Assembly: GCF_004766055.1 (NCBI RefSeq)
Contig: NZ_SPQR01000003.1
Span: forward strand, 124,001-188,000
Source of the DNA: Desulfosporosinus sp. Sb-LF
GTDB taxonomy: Bacteria > Bacillota > Desulfitobacteriia > Desulfitobacteriales > Desulfitobacteriaceae
DNA length: 64,000 nucleotides
Direction of reading: 5' to 3'
Shown here: positions 9,559 through 17,641 of the stretch, one piece after another
Layout of the letters: each line of letters starts with the position of its first letter
How positions within the stretch are numbered: the first letter of the stretch is position 1
Made by a program: the position numbers and the translations under genes
Notes under the pieces: model-generated
The model's input: the letters and a program-made list of their open reading frames with translations, nothing else
The model's database searches: none
Told to the model about the DNA's origin: nothing

Positions 9559-10845
9559 TTGTTTATTTTGGGCAGGCTTCCATTTTTAGACCGTACCCGT
9601 GGCTTAATTATGATCTTCATGGCGTTAGACCATGCCTTGTTTTTTTGGAGTAGCGGACGCATTAATAATGAAGGTTTACCTCTAATGGTTAATGGCAATC
9701 TCACCTATAATCCACTCGGTGTTTCAAGTTCCCTAGCCCTAATTGTTATGTTCTTATCTAGTTTATGTGCACCTGGCTTCCTTTTTATTGCCGGTTATGT
9801 ATTGGCCCTTTCGATCAAAAAACGCGAATTAAAAGGTTGTTCAAGTTCCAGTATAAGTCGTCATTTGTGGCAAAGAGGGCTATATTTAATCGCTTTCCAA
9901 GTGTTTATTGCTTCTCCCGCCTTTAATGTCGCACTATTACTCAAGACCGACTCATTTTCTTCCATCACCTTAGGAACCTTTTTTTCTTTGAGCATTTTAT
10001 CGACCATAGGAATGGGTTTCTTTATTCTGGCGCTTGGGCGCCATATTTCTCCGTGGAAGCTCTTTGGAGTTTCCGGGCTGCTCTATTTATTGAGTCAATG
10101 GTTTCTTCCAGCTCTTACGAGAAGTTTTCCAATTCATCCAACGTGGGTACAAACTTTGCAGGCTATTTTAGTCTTACCTATCCCCTTTTCGGCGAGGTTG
10201 TTGGTGAATAACAACTTTCCAGTCATACCTTGGTTTTTACCGATGGCCCTTGGTTGGCTGTATGGACACACATTTGAAAAAAAACGAGGAATTGCTTACG
10301 AAATAAAACGATTTGCCGTCTCAGGAGTTGGTAGTCTAGCACTTTTCTTTATCTTTCGTTTAGCGGGGATTGGGGATTACCTTCACCCCGACGGCACCTT
10401 TCAGGGTTTTTTCGGACTTTCTAAATACCCCCCGAGCCCAGACTACTTGCTCTTTTATCTAGGTCTTGTCTTTCTATTGCTATGCCTATTTTACCGACTT
10501 CCAAATACCTCGAAAATTGGGTCCGTTTTGGAGAACTTTGGTCAAGTCCCCCTCGTTTTCTACATTACCCACCTTTGGCTTTATGCCGCTGTACCGGCAC
10601 TATTCGCGAACTTTAATGGATTTTCTTTAGTATTTGGAATAGGAATTTGGCTACTGGGTTTGATAATTCTTTATCCTCTCTGTCGGGGATATTTAGTATG
10701 GCGAACGTCATCTAAAACTCACGTCCCTCGCCCAAGACTCATTCATGGACCAAAGCTTGTTCAGAATTCCAAACTTGCACATGGCTCAATACTTGTTCAC
10801 CGATCAAAGCCACTTCACCTGACATACACATTGGGAAAGGATTGA
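9559..10845 (+). CDS. DUF1624/HGSNAT-like membrane acyltransferase
   Basis: 428 residues with about ten membrane segments. The N-terminus (LPFLDRTRGLIMIFMALDHALFFW) is the signature of the DUF1624 / heparan-alpha-glucosaminide acetyltransferase catalytic family, with conserved Asp and the MALDH histidine. Later HLWLYAAVPALF and GxLxPLCRGYLVW fit the same family. These proteins are thought to move acyl groups across the membrane onto sugars. The start is a TTG eight bases after GGAGAAAG. The last ~45 residues, after the final membrane segment, are an odd basic tail with a loose six-residue repeat (LIHGPK, LVQNSK, LAHGSI, LVHRSK). The PAP2-family gene follows after 10 bp, so the two are probably one operon in envelope lipid or glycan modification. 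Confidence 0.8.
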   Translation: MFILGRLPFLDRTRGLIMIFMALDHALFFWSSGRINNEGLPLMVNGNLTYNPLGVSSSLALIVMFLSSLCAPGFLFIAGYVLALSIKKRELKGCSSSSISRHLWQRGLYLIAFQVFIASPAFNVALLLKTDSFSSITLGTFFSLSILSTIGMGFFILALGRHISPWKLFGVSGLLYLLSQWFLPALTRSFPIHPTWVQTLQAILVLPIPFSARLLVNNNFPVIPWFLPMALGWLYGHTFEKKRGIAYEIKRFAVSGVGSLALFFIFRLAGIGDYLHPDGTFQGFFGLSKYPPSPDYLLFYLGLVFLLLCLFYRLPNTSKIGSVLENFGQVPLVFYITHLWLYAAVPALFANFNGFSLVFGIGIWLLGLIILYPLCRGYLVWRTSSKTHVPRPRLIHGPKLVQNSKLAHGSILVHRSKPLHLTYTLGKD

Positions 10846-10855
10846 AATAGACTAG

Positions 10856-11815
10856 ATGATCTCTTCGATGGACTTTAGAAATACTAGAACAATCAGAACA
10901 ATTGAATGGTCAAAGAAGTACTTTTCACGACTATGCTCGATAGCAATGGTGGCGTACTTTATTGTTGCTCCGTACCGTTCCTCCCATTATTCCTATCTTT
11001 TGCTCGCAGTGGCCTTATGGGGATTGCCGGAAGATCGTTTGCTCATTCCTTGGAGAAGCTTCTTATGGTTCGGGATACCCTTAGTTCTTTTTCCTATCAT
11101 AATGTGGCGCTATTTCCCGCCAATCTGGAATAACGTTGTCTATTGGCAACTGGGTACTCAAACGCACCTTCTAGATCTGAATAATTTTTTTAAGGCAATA
11201 CCTGGTAATGACGGCTGGATGTTTAGGGTTATACAGACCCCTTGGTTAACAGACTATTTCCGTTGGATTTATGCGAATGGCTTTACTCTTCCTGTGCTGA
11301 TACCCGTTTACCGTTCCTTTCTTGCCAAAGATTCTTTGAAAATGATACGTTACAGCTTATCAGCACATGTCTTACAATTTGTTTTGATTTTCCCTTTTTA
11401 TTTAACGATTCACGTTAATGAAGTCTGGTATGTTCTAGGTCACCCCGACGGAATGGCCCGTCAACTTTCGGCAGCTGATGCGGCTGTCGTCGTTGTTAAT
11501 TGTTTCCCTTCTATGCACACTTCAATTGCTTTTGCTATGCTTTTGCTTGCATGGAGAGAAAAGGATAAATTATTTCGCTGGATTTGGACATTCTTCTGTG
11601 TCTCCGTCATCTATTCCACTCTTTATCTTGAAATCCATTGGGTCACCGATGTGATCGCCGGAATCTTCTTAGCCATAGCAGCTGTCAAACTTGGGGACTG
11701 GATTATAAGTTCAATCTCTTCAAAGAGGAAACTTTTTTTGAAGGTTAATAATAATTCCCACGATCAAAATACCCCATTTGGTCTGCTTTTCAGACAAATG
11801 AAAGAGGTTGATTAG
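10856..11815 (+). CDS. PAP2-superfamily membrane phosphatase (inositolphosphotransferase-like)
   Basis: 319 residues with about six membrane segments. The C-terminal half has the PAP2 phosphatase signature: the second motif CFPSMHTS (catalytic His) and the third motif EIHWVTDVIAG (His nucleophile plus Asp). The usual first KxxxxxxRP motif is weak or absent, as in the AUR1/Ipt1-like subgroup. Such enzymes remove or transfer lipid-linked phosphate in the membrane. The gene starts 10 bp after the membrane acyltransferase and probably shares its transcript. A second in-frame ATG lies four codons later and cannot be excluded. Confidence 0.8.
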   Translation: MISSMDFRNTRTIRTIEWSKKYFSRLCSIAMVAYFIVAPYRSSHYSYLLLAVALWGLPEDRLLIPWRSFLWFGIPLVLFPIIMWRYFPPIWNNVVYWQLGTQTHLLDLNNFFKAIPGNDGWMFRVIQTPWLTDYFRWIYANGFTLPVLIPVYRSFLAKDSLKMIRYSLSAHVLQFVLIFPFYLTIHVNEVWYVLGHPDGMARQLSAADAAVVVVNCFPSMHTSIAFAMLLLAWREKDKLFRWIWTFFCVSVIYSTLYLEIHWVTDVIAGIFLAIAAVKLGDWIISSISSKRKLFLKVNNNSHDQNTPFGLLFRQMKEVD

Positions 11816-11837
11816 AACACCAGGAACTGGCTCTCTT

Positions 11838-12373
11838 TTACCTATTGTAGATCCGCACTAAAGCATCTTTTCTAGGCTCTAAGTCATCCAAATCCACCAA
11901 CCATTTCCCATCAATTTTCTGGCAGACTAAATCTCCTCTTATATCGACGGAAACAGGCCTTTCCCCATTTGAAGTCCCTTTTCCTTTGATTTTATATGTG
12001 ACATAGGCCGTTACTTGTAATTCTATTTCTATTGAATTGATTTGTACACTTTCAACCTTATGTGTCTCTTTGTCCCTTTTAATTCGTGTAAGGATTGGGG
12101 GTGTTTCTTTTTCCACTAGTTTCCTATAACCTGGGGTACAATACTGCAAACCACGAAGGTTGCTTAGTGTTCTATAGTCATATGTTTGCAGAGCGGTAAC
12201 ATAATTAATGACAAGCTCTCGGATAGCAACCTCATCCACTTTGTTTGTGTCCTGAAGTTGGCTCTCTTGTTGCCGAAATTGATCTGGGACTATTGTTGCA
12301 GAATGATAACTTAACATAACTGCCCCAAATGCAAGCATAACTATTAAAGACCCTATAAGCTTCAAGTTTTCAT
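11838..12373 (-). CDS. Hypothetical membrane-anchored protein, apparent 1-nt frameshift at its start
   Basis: The reverse frame gives about 175 residues: an N-terminal hydrophobic anchor (LKLIGSLIVMLAFGAVMLSY) followed by a soluble domain of about 150 residues with alternating strands (SVQINSIEIELQVTAYVTYKIKG... DLVCQKIDGKWLVDLDDLEP), resembling NTF2-like or DUF4829-type secreted domains. No ATG exists in this frame. The ATGs at 12382 and 12373, behind GGGGAG, are out of frame by one base because of an A4 run at 12370-12367. One more A there would give a clean MKNLKLIGSL start. Either the sequence carries a deletion or a weak TTG (12365 or 12392) is used. Function unknown. Confidence 0.6.
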
Positions 12374-12614
12374 CACATCCATTTCTCCCCAAACCGTAAA
12401 AAGGGTTTCCAAGTATAGGTATAGCGGGTAAACTCTATGTAATGTAATTTGAGGAACTATATTTGTATCTGCCCTTGAATTACACTTCTTCTAATATATT
12501 AATTCCCTACTACAAAATACTCTCTTTATGAAACCATTTTGCAGCCCTTCCATTACGTGGACCTTCGAAATTTAAGCAAAATAAACTATCGCTTAAAAAT
12601 TAGATCAAAACCAA

Positions 12615-12639
12615 AAGACAGGAGTCCAACTCCTGTCTT
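12615..12639 (-). terminator. Rho-independent terminator of the small LysM gene
   Basis: Perfect 11 bp arms (AAGACAGGAGT / ACTCCTGTCTT) with a 3 nt loop, followed on the reverse strand by TTTTGGTTTT. It lies 17 bp past the LysM gene stop. Confidence 0.85.
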
Positions 12640-12655
12640 CTATTATTTTAGATCT

Positions 12656-12799
12656 TTAATGGACTCTCACTTTTTGCCCGAGATAAATCCGATTCGGGTT
12701 ATAGACATGTGGATTCAAAAGGATCAAATGATGAATCGGCTTTCCAAGCCTTTTGGTAATTTTGTGCAAGGTATCGCCACGACGAATTATATGGTGCAT
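12656..12799 (-). CDS. Minimal single LysM-domain protein (47 aa)
   Basis: The frame is open back to 12862, but the best start is the ATG at 12799, ten bases after AGGGGGG. It yields 47 residues that are nothing but one LysM domain (MHHIIRRGDTLHKITKRLGKP ... NPNRIYLGQKVRVH). LysM domains bind peptidoglycan or chitin N-acetylglucosamine. No signal peptide or partner domain is present, so it may sit in the spore, act as an adaptor, or be a remnant of a larger protein. It has its own terminator. An inverted repeat (CCTTCCAT/ATGGAAGG, 12814-12842) lies in the leader and overlaps the purine-rich ribosome-binding site. Confidence 0.75.
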   Translation of the reverse strand: MHHIIRRGDTLHKITKRLGKPIHHLILLNPHVYNPNRIYLGQKVRVH

Positions 12800-12994
12800 A
12801 ATTTGAGGTTCCCCCCTTCCATCATACACCATATAATGGAAGGGCAATTTCTTAATGTGCAAGTCCTTCTTTCAGAAATCACGGCGGATCTTACGATACC
12901 AACTCTTAGTAGTCGTAAATGATGTATGAAAAACCGCTAATTGTCACATGCTTTCTGAGAACGAGAAGTTTTTGCGACGAAGGGAGAATTGCTC

Positions 12995-14257
12995 ATGAGC
13001 GAACTCATCAATAATCATAGTCAGCGAAGAGAAACCTTAAAGCAAATTATTCGAGATATTCACCAGAATAAAAACCCTCAAGAACTTAAAGAACGATTCC
13101 GTGAACTTCTGTCCGATGTCGGCGCCACAGAAATTGCGGCCCTTGAACAAGAACTAATTCAGGAAGGGTTACCGGCAACCGAAATCAAAAGCCTCTGTGA
13201 TGTCCATGTTTCAGTGTTTCAAGATAGTTTAGACCAACAACCAAAATCACAAGAACAGGGAGGGCATCCAGTTCATACGTTTCGCAAAGAAAACCAGGCA
13301 ATCGGACGTGTCGTTCAAGCAATACGACCCATTCTTGAACAGATTCTAAGTATGAATCCGGATGCCAATTTAGAACATAAGCTCAAAGACTGGCAACCTC
13401 TGCACCAACAATTGCTTGAGATCGAGAAGCACTATAGCCGCAAGGAAAATATTCTCTTTGCTTATTTAGAAAAGCATGGAGTAAGTGGCCCTCCAAAAGT
13501 CATGTGGGCAATCCAAGATGACATACGGGCCCAGCTCAAACAAATTTCCCAGGCACTCTCTAATCCATCGAAAGGGAAAAAAGACTTAACGGCACTCATC
13601 CAGACTACTGCACTACCCGCCCTTCAGTCGATTGAAGATCTTATTTATAAAGAAGAGAACATCATGTTTCCCATGAGCACGGAAACCCTCACAGAGGGAG
13701 AATGGGCTGCTGTAGCCGAACAGAGCAATGAAATCGGCTATACCTTAGTTAAGCCGGACTTTGGTTGGATTCCTACCGCACCTCCTGAACCACCCGTCGA
13801 TCCCGGTGCCTTCCCCGTAAATCAGGAACACGGCAAAAGCGTATTTCAGGGACTTCTTCCTTTTCATACTGGCGCCCTGACTCTTGAGCAGATTAGTCTT
13901 ATCTTTAACCATCTTCCAGTTGATATCACGTTTGTGGATGAAAAGGATATTGTCCGTTATTTCTCCTTTGGCAAAGAGCGTATTTTTCAACGAAGCAAGG
14001 CGATTATCGGACGCAATGTTCAAAATTGCCACCCACCTGATAGTGTTCATATTGTCACGAAAATTGTTGGCGATTTCAAAAGCGGTCTACGGGATTTTGC
14101 CGAATTCTGGATTCACATGAATGGTCAGTTTGTCTATATTCAATATTTTGCTCTGCGTGATCCAGACGGGACTTATCGCGGGACGATTGAAGTGACTCAA
14201 GATATTCAGCGAATACAAACCCTCCAAGGAGAAAAACGCATTTATTCTGAAGAATAG
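12995..14257 (+). CDS. DUF438-hemerythrin-PAS domain sensor protein
   Basis: 420 residues. In order: an N-terminal DUF438 region (about 1-90, MSELINNHSQRRETLKQIIRDIHQ), a hemerythrin-like HHE region (about 95-260, with HPVHTFRKENQAI, EKHYSRKENILFAYLEKHG and KEENIMFP supplying His/Glu for a di-iron site), and a C-terminal PAS domain (about 290-415). This three-part layout is a known family in anaerobic Firmicutes, probably sensing oxygen, NO or redox state; there is no output domain. The start is the ATG at 12995, eight bases after AGGGAG, not the upstream TTG. A terminator follows, so it is a single-gene unit. Confidence 0.9.
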   Translation: MSELINNHSQRRETLKQIIRDIHQNKNPQELKERFRELLSDVGATEIAALEQELIQEGLPATEIKSLCDVHVSVFQDSLDQQPKSQEQGGHPVHTFRKENQAIGRVVQAIRPILEQILSMNPDANLEHKLKDWQPLHQQLLEIEKHYSRKENILFAYLEKHGVSGPPKVMWAIQDDIRAQLKQISQALSNPSKGKKDLTALIQTTALPALQSIEDLIYKEENIMFPMSTETLTEGEWAAVAEQSNEIGYTLVKPDFGWIPTAPPEPPVDPGAFPVNQEHGKSVFQGLLPFHTGALTLEQISLIFNHLPVDITFVDEKDIVRYFSFGKERIFQRSKAIIGRNVQNCHPPDSVHIVTKIVGDFKSGLRDFAEFWIHMNGQFVYIQYFALRDPDGTYRGTIEVTQDIQRIQTLQGEKRIYSEE

Positions 14258-14293
14258 GCCCCTTATTTAAGAGCATAATTGTAAAAACGATAA

Positions 14294-14340
14294 ATAATGA
14301 GACACAATCCTTTAATAATTAGGATTGTGTCTCGTTATTA
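14294..14340 (+). terminator. Terminator after the DUF438-PAS gene
   Basis: A 17 bp stem (TAATGAGACACAATCCT pairing with AGGATTGTGTCTCGTTA, one G-U pair) and a 9 nt loop, followed by TTATTATGAT. It lies 37 bp past the stop codon. Confidence 0.8.
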
Positions 14341-14452
14341 TGATAGTCTCCATGTGAGAAGTTAAAACGACGCATCTTATGCCGAATATAATCGGAATAA
14401 ATTTCGTGATTCGCAGGATTCGTTGCCTCATAAGTAGAATTATAATTTAAAA

Positions 14453-14478
14453 ACTGGGGGAACGTCAAACGCCCCAGT
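14453..14478 (+). promoter_or_regulatory. Hairpin in the leader of the MFS gene
   Basis: Inverted repeat ACTGGGG / CCCCAGT with an 12 nt loop, followed by AATTATTTTA, directly ahead of the MFS transporter gene. A TATAAT lies just upstream (about 14440). It could be an attenuator, or an operator for a local regulator. No known riboswitch class was recognised around it. Confidence 0.35.
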
Positions 14479-14508
14479 AATTATTTTATGATTGAGAGGA
14501 ACGAAGGT

Positions 14509-15693
14509 ATGTGGGGACTAGGAAAAAGGGACTTTATGTTATTCTTATTGGCCAGCGCCGCTGTAGGGATTAGCCAAAGCGTCGATACTTCTTTTTTTAA
14601 TAACTTCCTCAATGATAGCTATCACCTAACCATAACCCAAAGAACTTTTTTGGAAATCCCTCGGGAATTCCCAGGATTTGCAGTTGTCTTTGTAACGGGT
14701 CTTTTGTTTGCCTTCGGAGATATACGGACAGCCGCTGTGGCCAACCTTCTTGCCGGACTAGGGTCTCTCGGCCTGGCATTCTGGTCGCCAGAATACCTGC
14801 CGATGATCGGCTGGCTAACAGTTTACAGCATGGGCCAGCATTTGTTCATGCCCATGTCGAATAGTATCGGGATGAATTTGGCTGCTGATGGTCATATGGG
14901 TAGACGCTTGGGCCAGATTAACTCTGTAAACACGGCAGTCTTTCTGATAACTAGTTTGGCCACCGCATTCCTATTTCGGTTTATTAAAATCGACTATCAT
15001 TTAGCCTTTTCCTTTTCTGGGGCAGCCTTCTTCTTGTCGGCTGTATTTATTCTAATGATGACCCCTCACTCTGGAAAGAGAATCGGAAAACGCTTTGTTC
15101 TACGCCGAGAATATAAAGTTTTTTACGGACTGAATATCCTTTATGGTGCTAGAAAACAGATTTTCATCACCTTTGGCCCATGGGTACTCATTAAAGTATT
15201 CAATCAAGGGGTGGCTACTTTTGCCATTTTAAGCTTCTTTATCGCTGGCCTCGGAATTGTGTTCAAGCCTTTCATTGGTCATTTGATTGATAGTGTAGGA
15301 GAGCGATTCGTCTTGGCGGGAGAAGCAGTGTCTTTGATCTTTGTTTGCATGGGTTATGCCTTCACAAAGGGGATATTCGATAATCTGGGTCTAGGACGCA
15401 TGACTTTATACGTTATATGCGCTCTATTTGTTCTCGATCAAATGCTTGCAGCAGTTAGCATGGCCAGAGCAACCTATTTGAAAAAAATAGCGCTTAGCGC
15501 AGAAGATGTTTCTCCAACTCTATCCATGGGAATAACCTTGGATCACATGGTTTCAATGTTTGTGCCATGGCTAGGCGGGTTTATCTGGACTGTTCTGGGC
15601 TATGAGTATGTATTTATCGCTGGGGCTGCGATCGCCACACTCAATTTACTCTTAACAACTAGAATGAAAAGAAGATCCCAAGTAGCTCTGTAA
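14509..15693 (+). CDS. MFS transporter
   Basis: About 394 residues with twelve hydrophobic segments in two halves joined by a basic loop near residue 190 (PHSGKRIGKRFVLRREYK), the classical major facilitator layout. I chose the ATG at 14509, which follows GAGAGGAACGAAGG, over the ATG at 14488, which lacks a ribosome-binding site. There is no strongly diagnostic substrate motif; it resembles uncharacterised clostridial MFS proteins that begin WGLGKRDFMLFL. It is a stand-alone gene behind a leader hairpin. Transport role is confident, substrate unknown. Confidence 0.82.
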   Translation: MWGLGKRDFMLFLLASAAVGISQSVDTSFFNNFLNDSYHLTITQRTFLEIPREFPGFAVVFVTGLLFAFGDIRTAAVANLLAGLGSLGLAFWSPEYLPMIGWLTVYSMGQHLFMPMSNSIGMNLAADGHMGRRLGQINSVNTAVFLITSLATAFLFRFIKIDYHLAFSFSGAAFFLSAVFILMMTPHSGKRIGKRFVLRREYKVFYGLNILYGARKQIFITFGPWVLIKVFNQGVATFAILSFFIAGLGIVFKPFIGHLIDSVGERFVLAGEAVSLIFVCMGYAFTKGIFDNLGLGRMTLYVICALFVLDQMLAAVSMARATYLKKIALSAEDVSPTLSMGITLDHMVSMFVPWLGGFIWTVLGYEYVFIAGAAIATLNLLLTTRMKRRSQVAL

Positions 15694-15798
15694 CTAATGG
15701 TAATAAATCTATAAAACAACTCGAACCAGCTTCAAAAAAGCGGAAGGACCTCCAGATAAATCAATCCGCGAGGGTCACGATACGTATAAAGATCGGAA

Positions 15799-15960
15799 TT
15801 AAATGATATGCTGGTAGCGTCTTTTAATCTCCTCTTCTAAAAGTGAATAATCCTCAAACTTATATGAACTTCTTGAACAAAAACGGGTTGTAACAAACTG
15901 GAAAACAAGTTTAGTTACAGCCCCTTTTAGTTTACTTCCTACTATATTAACGTTTTCCAC
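15799..15960 (-). CDS. Possible 53-aa protein overlapping the CoA-transferase stop
   Basis: Reverse-strand frame from GTG (15960) to TAA (15801-15799), 53 residues beginning MENVNIVGSKLKGAVTKL and ending LEEEIKRRYQHII. The composition looks protein-like, with a basic first half and an amphipathic acidic/basic C-terminal helix. It overlaps the last codons of the CoA-transferase gene by 14 nt, so it could be translated by coupling. No family is recognised and the ribosome-binding site is weak (GGCGAGTGA). It could also be the tail of a decayed gene. Confidence 0.3.
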   Translation of the reverse strand: MENVNIVGSKLKGAVTKLVFQFVTTRFCSRSSYKFEDYSLLEEEIKRRYQHII

Positions 15961-17287
15961 TCACTCGCCAGACATTTAACCTCTGTGCTTCGCGAATTAG
16001 TTCCTCTCGGAAATCCGGATGAGCAATGCTGATCAATTTCTCAGCCCGTTGCCAAGTCGTTTGTCCTTTGAGATTGACCTTTCCATACTCTGTCACAACG
16101 TATTGAACGGTAGAGCGTGTGTCCGTAACCACCGCGCCCAGTGTTAATAATGGATTAATGCGGGAATACTTCTTTCCTTTCGAATCGGTATATGTGGAAG
16201 CCATACAAATATAACTTCTTCCCCCATTAGAGTTATAAGCTGCATCTACAAAATCCAATTGACCGCCCGCTCCACTGATCATGCGATGACCAATGGTTTC
16301 TGAACATACTTGCCCTGTGAGATCAATTTCTAGGGCATTGTTAATCGAGACAACATTGTCATTAAAACTGGCAATCACTCGATCATTGGTGTAATCGACT
16401 GGATAGCCTGCCACTTGTGGATTATTATCGATAAAATCATAGAGTTTTTGAGTTCCCCCGGCGAAGGTATAGACAATCCGACCCGGATCAATTTGCTTTT
16501 TCTTTCCTGATATTTGGCCATTTTCAACCATGTCCACAAAACTGTCAACCAACATCTCCGTATGAATTCCTAAGTCCTTTAAGTTGGACTGTGCGATCTG
16601 TTGCCCTAAGGCATTCGGCATCGTGCCGATCCCCAGTTGCAGACAGTCTCCATCTCTTAAATCTTCTAGAACATACTTTGCGATATGTTGATCTATTTCG
16701 TCAGAACTCTCAGACGGGATCTGAGGCATTCCCGTATGACCACCTTCAACAATATAATCTATTTCAGAAACATGAAGATAGTGTCCGTAGCCTCCGTGGG
16801 CAATAGGCATATCTTCATTGATCTCCACGATTATTATTTTAGCCTTATCCGCAGAGGCTCGGTAATGGGAAATCGTGGGCCCCAGGTTGAAATTCCCGTG
16901 TTTATCCATAGGGCTGACTTGGACCATTAGAATATCAATGCGCACATTATCCCGAATATAACGCGGAACCTCAGAGTACTTCAGGGGAACGTAAAAGGCC
17001 CTTCCCATATCATAATACTTGCGGTCAATCACACTAAAATGAGTACAATTCCAAGTGAAATGCTCCCCTTTGGGATCTGCCATTATTACAGCATGAGGAC
17101 GCGTCGAAACTCCAGCAAGAAGTTGAACATCATGGAGTTCAGGGGCACGCGCTGCTAAGGCCCGGTCTAGGGCTGGCACAGTATTGACACCATATGAATA
17201 CCCGATCCAATCTCCACTCTTAACAACACTCGCTGCTTTTTCAGGGGAAACAAGCTTACTTTGGTATTCTTTTACCCATTCGGCCAT
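15947..17287 (-). CDS. Acetyl-CoA hydrolase/transferase family: 4-hydroxybutyrate (or butyrate) CoA-transferase
   Basis: 446 residues from the ATG at 17287, which follows GAGGAGGAAGAGGAAG; the frame upstream is untranslated leader. The enzyme moves CoA from acetyl-CoA to an acid through a glutamyl-CoA intermediate. The catalytic glutamate sits in VCSETIGHRMISGAGGQLDF, followed by the glycine-rich pocket. The N-terminal WIGYSYGVNTVPALDRAL and the middle LQLGIGTMPNALG match the AbfT/Cat group. Lying in a block with 4-hydroxybutyryl-CoA dehydratase, its best reading is 4-hydroxybutyrate:acetyl-CoA CoA-transferase. Butyrate or crotonate CoA-transferase is possible. It is last in the block, 355 bp after the thiolase gene. 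Confidence 0.88.
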   Translation of the reverse strand: MAEWVKEYQSKLVSPEKAASVVKSGDWIGYSYGVNTVPALDRALAARAPELHDVQLLAGVSTRPHAVIMADPKGEHFTWNCTHFSVIDRKYYDMGRAFYVPLKYSEVPRYIRDNVRIDILMVQVSPMDKHGNFNLGPTISHYRASADKAKIIIVEINEDMPIAHGGYGHYLHVSEIDYIVEGGHTGMPQIPSESSDEIDQHIAKYVLEDLRDGDCLQLGIGTMPNALGQQIAQSNLKDLGIHTEMLVDSFVDMVENGQISGKKKQIDPGRIVYTFAGGTQKLYDFIDNNPQVAGYPVDYTNDRVIASFNDNVVSINNALEIDLTGQVCSETIGHRMISGAGGQLDFVDAAYNSNGGRSYICMASTYTDSKGKKYSRINPLLTLGAVVTDTRSTVQYVVTEYGKVNLKGQTTWQRAEKLISIAHPDFREELIREAQRLNVWRVSGKR

Positions 17288-17392
17288 CTTCCTCTTCCTC
17301 CTCTTAATCGAAGTTCGAAGTTCGGGCAAACACCGGAACTTCTTACCTCACTCTTCGCATATCTCTCCTTATCTAACTTTCAACTTGACTCT

Positions 17393-17433
17393 AGTGAACG
17401 AAACTCGTGCGAACGTGCAAAGCCCCCTTACTT
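17393..17433. repeat. 41-bp direct repeat, copy 1
   Basis: Copy 1 of a 41 bp sequence (starts AGTGAACGAAACTCGTGCGA) that matches copy 2 at 36 of 41 positions. It lies about 100 bp upstream of the CoA-transferase start. It contains the core CTCGTGYGADCGTGCAAAG. Confidence 0.8.
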
Positions 17434-17519
17434 TCACCGTCCCCTCGTTCCCCTACCAGAAACTAAGGGGGTTTGCTAGGTGAACACGTCAGTAGAGTTC
17501 AAGATACAGCGAGTACCGA

Positions 17520-17590
17520 ATGCTAAAGGATTATCACGCCGCGGTTTACTTCTTGCGCTACAACAGAGGTTGGCGTGATAAGCTTAGCAT
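17520..17590. repeat. Long imperfect inverted repeat
   Basis: Outer arms ATGCTAA / TTAGCAT and inner arms TTATCACGCC / GGCGTGATAA enclose a 31 nt loop. The two arms are perfect; only the small internal loop between them (AGGA against GC) is unpaired. It could be an RNA processing or stabilising structure, or a cruciform operator. There is no U-tract, so it is not a simple terminator. Confidence 0.6.
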
Positions 17591-17600
17591 CGAACGAGCC

Positions 17601-17641
17601 AGTGAATGGAACTCGTGTGATCGTGCAAAGACCCCTTACTT
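17601..17641. repeat. 41-bp direct repeat, copy 2
   Basis: Second copy, starting AGTGAATGGAACTCGTGTGA, 208 bp from copy 1. On the reverse strand it begins immediately after the thiolase stop codon. The two copies might come from a small tandem duplication, or be paired binding sites. Confidence 0.8.

Larger units (their letters stand above)
17288..17641. other. Structured intergenic region between thiolase and CoA-transferase genes
   Basis: 354 bp without a gene, rich in repeats. It holds two 41 bp direct repeats (17393-17433 and 17601-17641), a long imperfect inverted repeat (17520-17590), and a second one (AAGCCCCCTTA at 17420-17430 against TAAGGGGGTTT at 17465-17475). A weak sigma54-like box (TGGCTC-N5-ATGC, 17598 down to 17584) and a small stem near 17310-17340 are also present. 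The region may carry a promoter and processing signals that let the CoA-transferase be expressed separately from the genes upstream. Confidence 0.5.
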
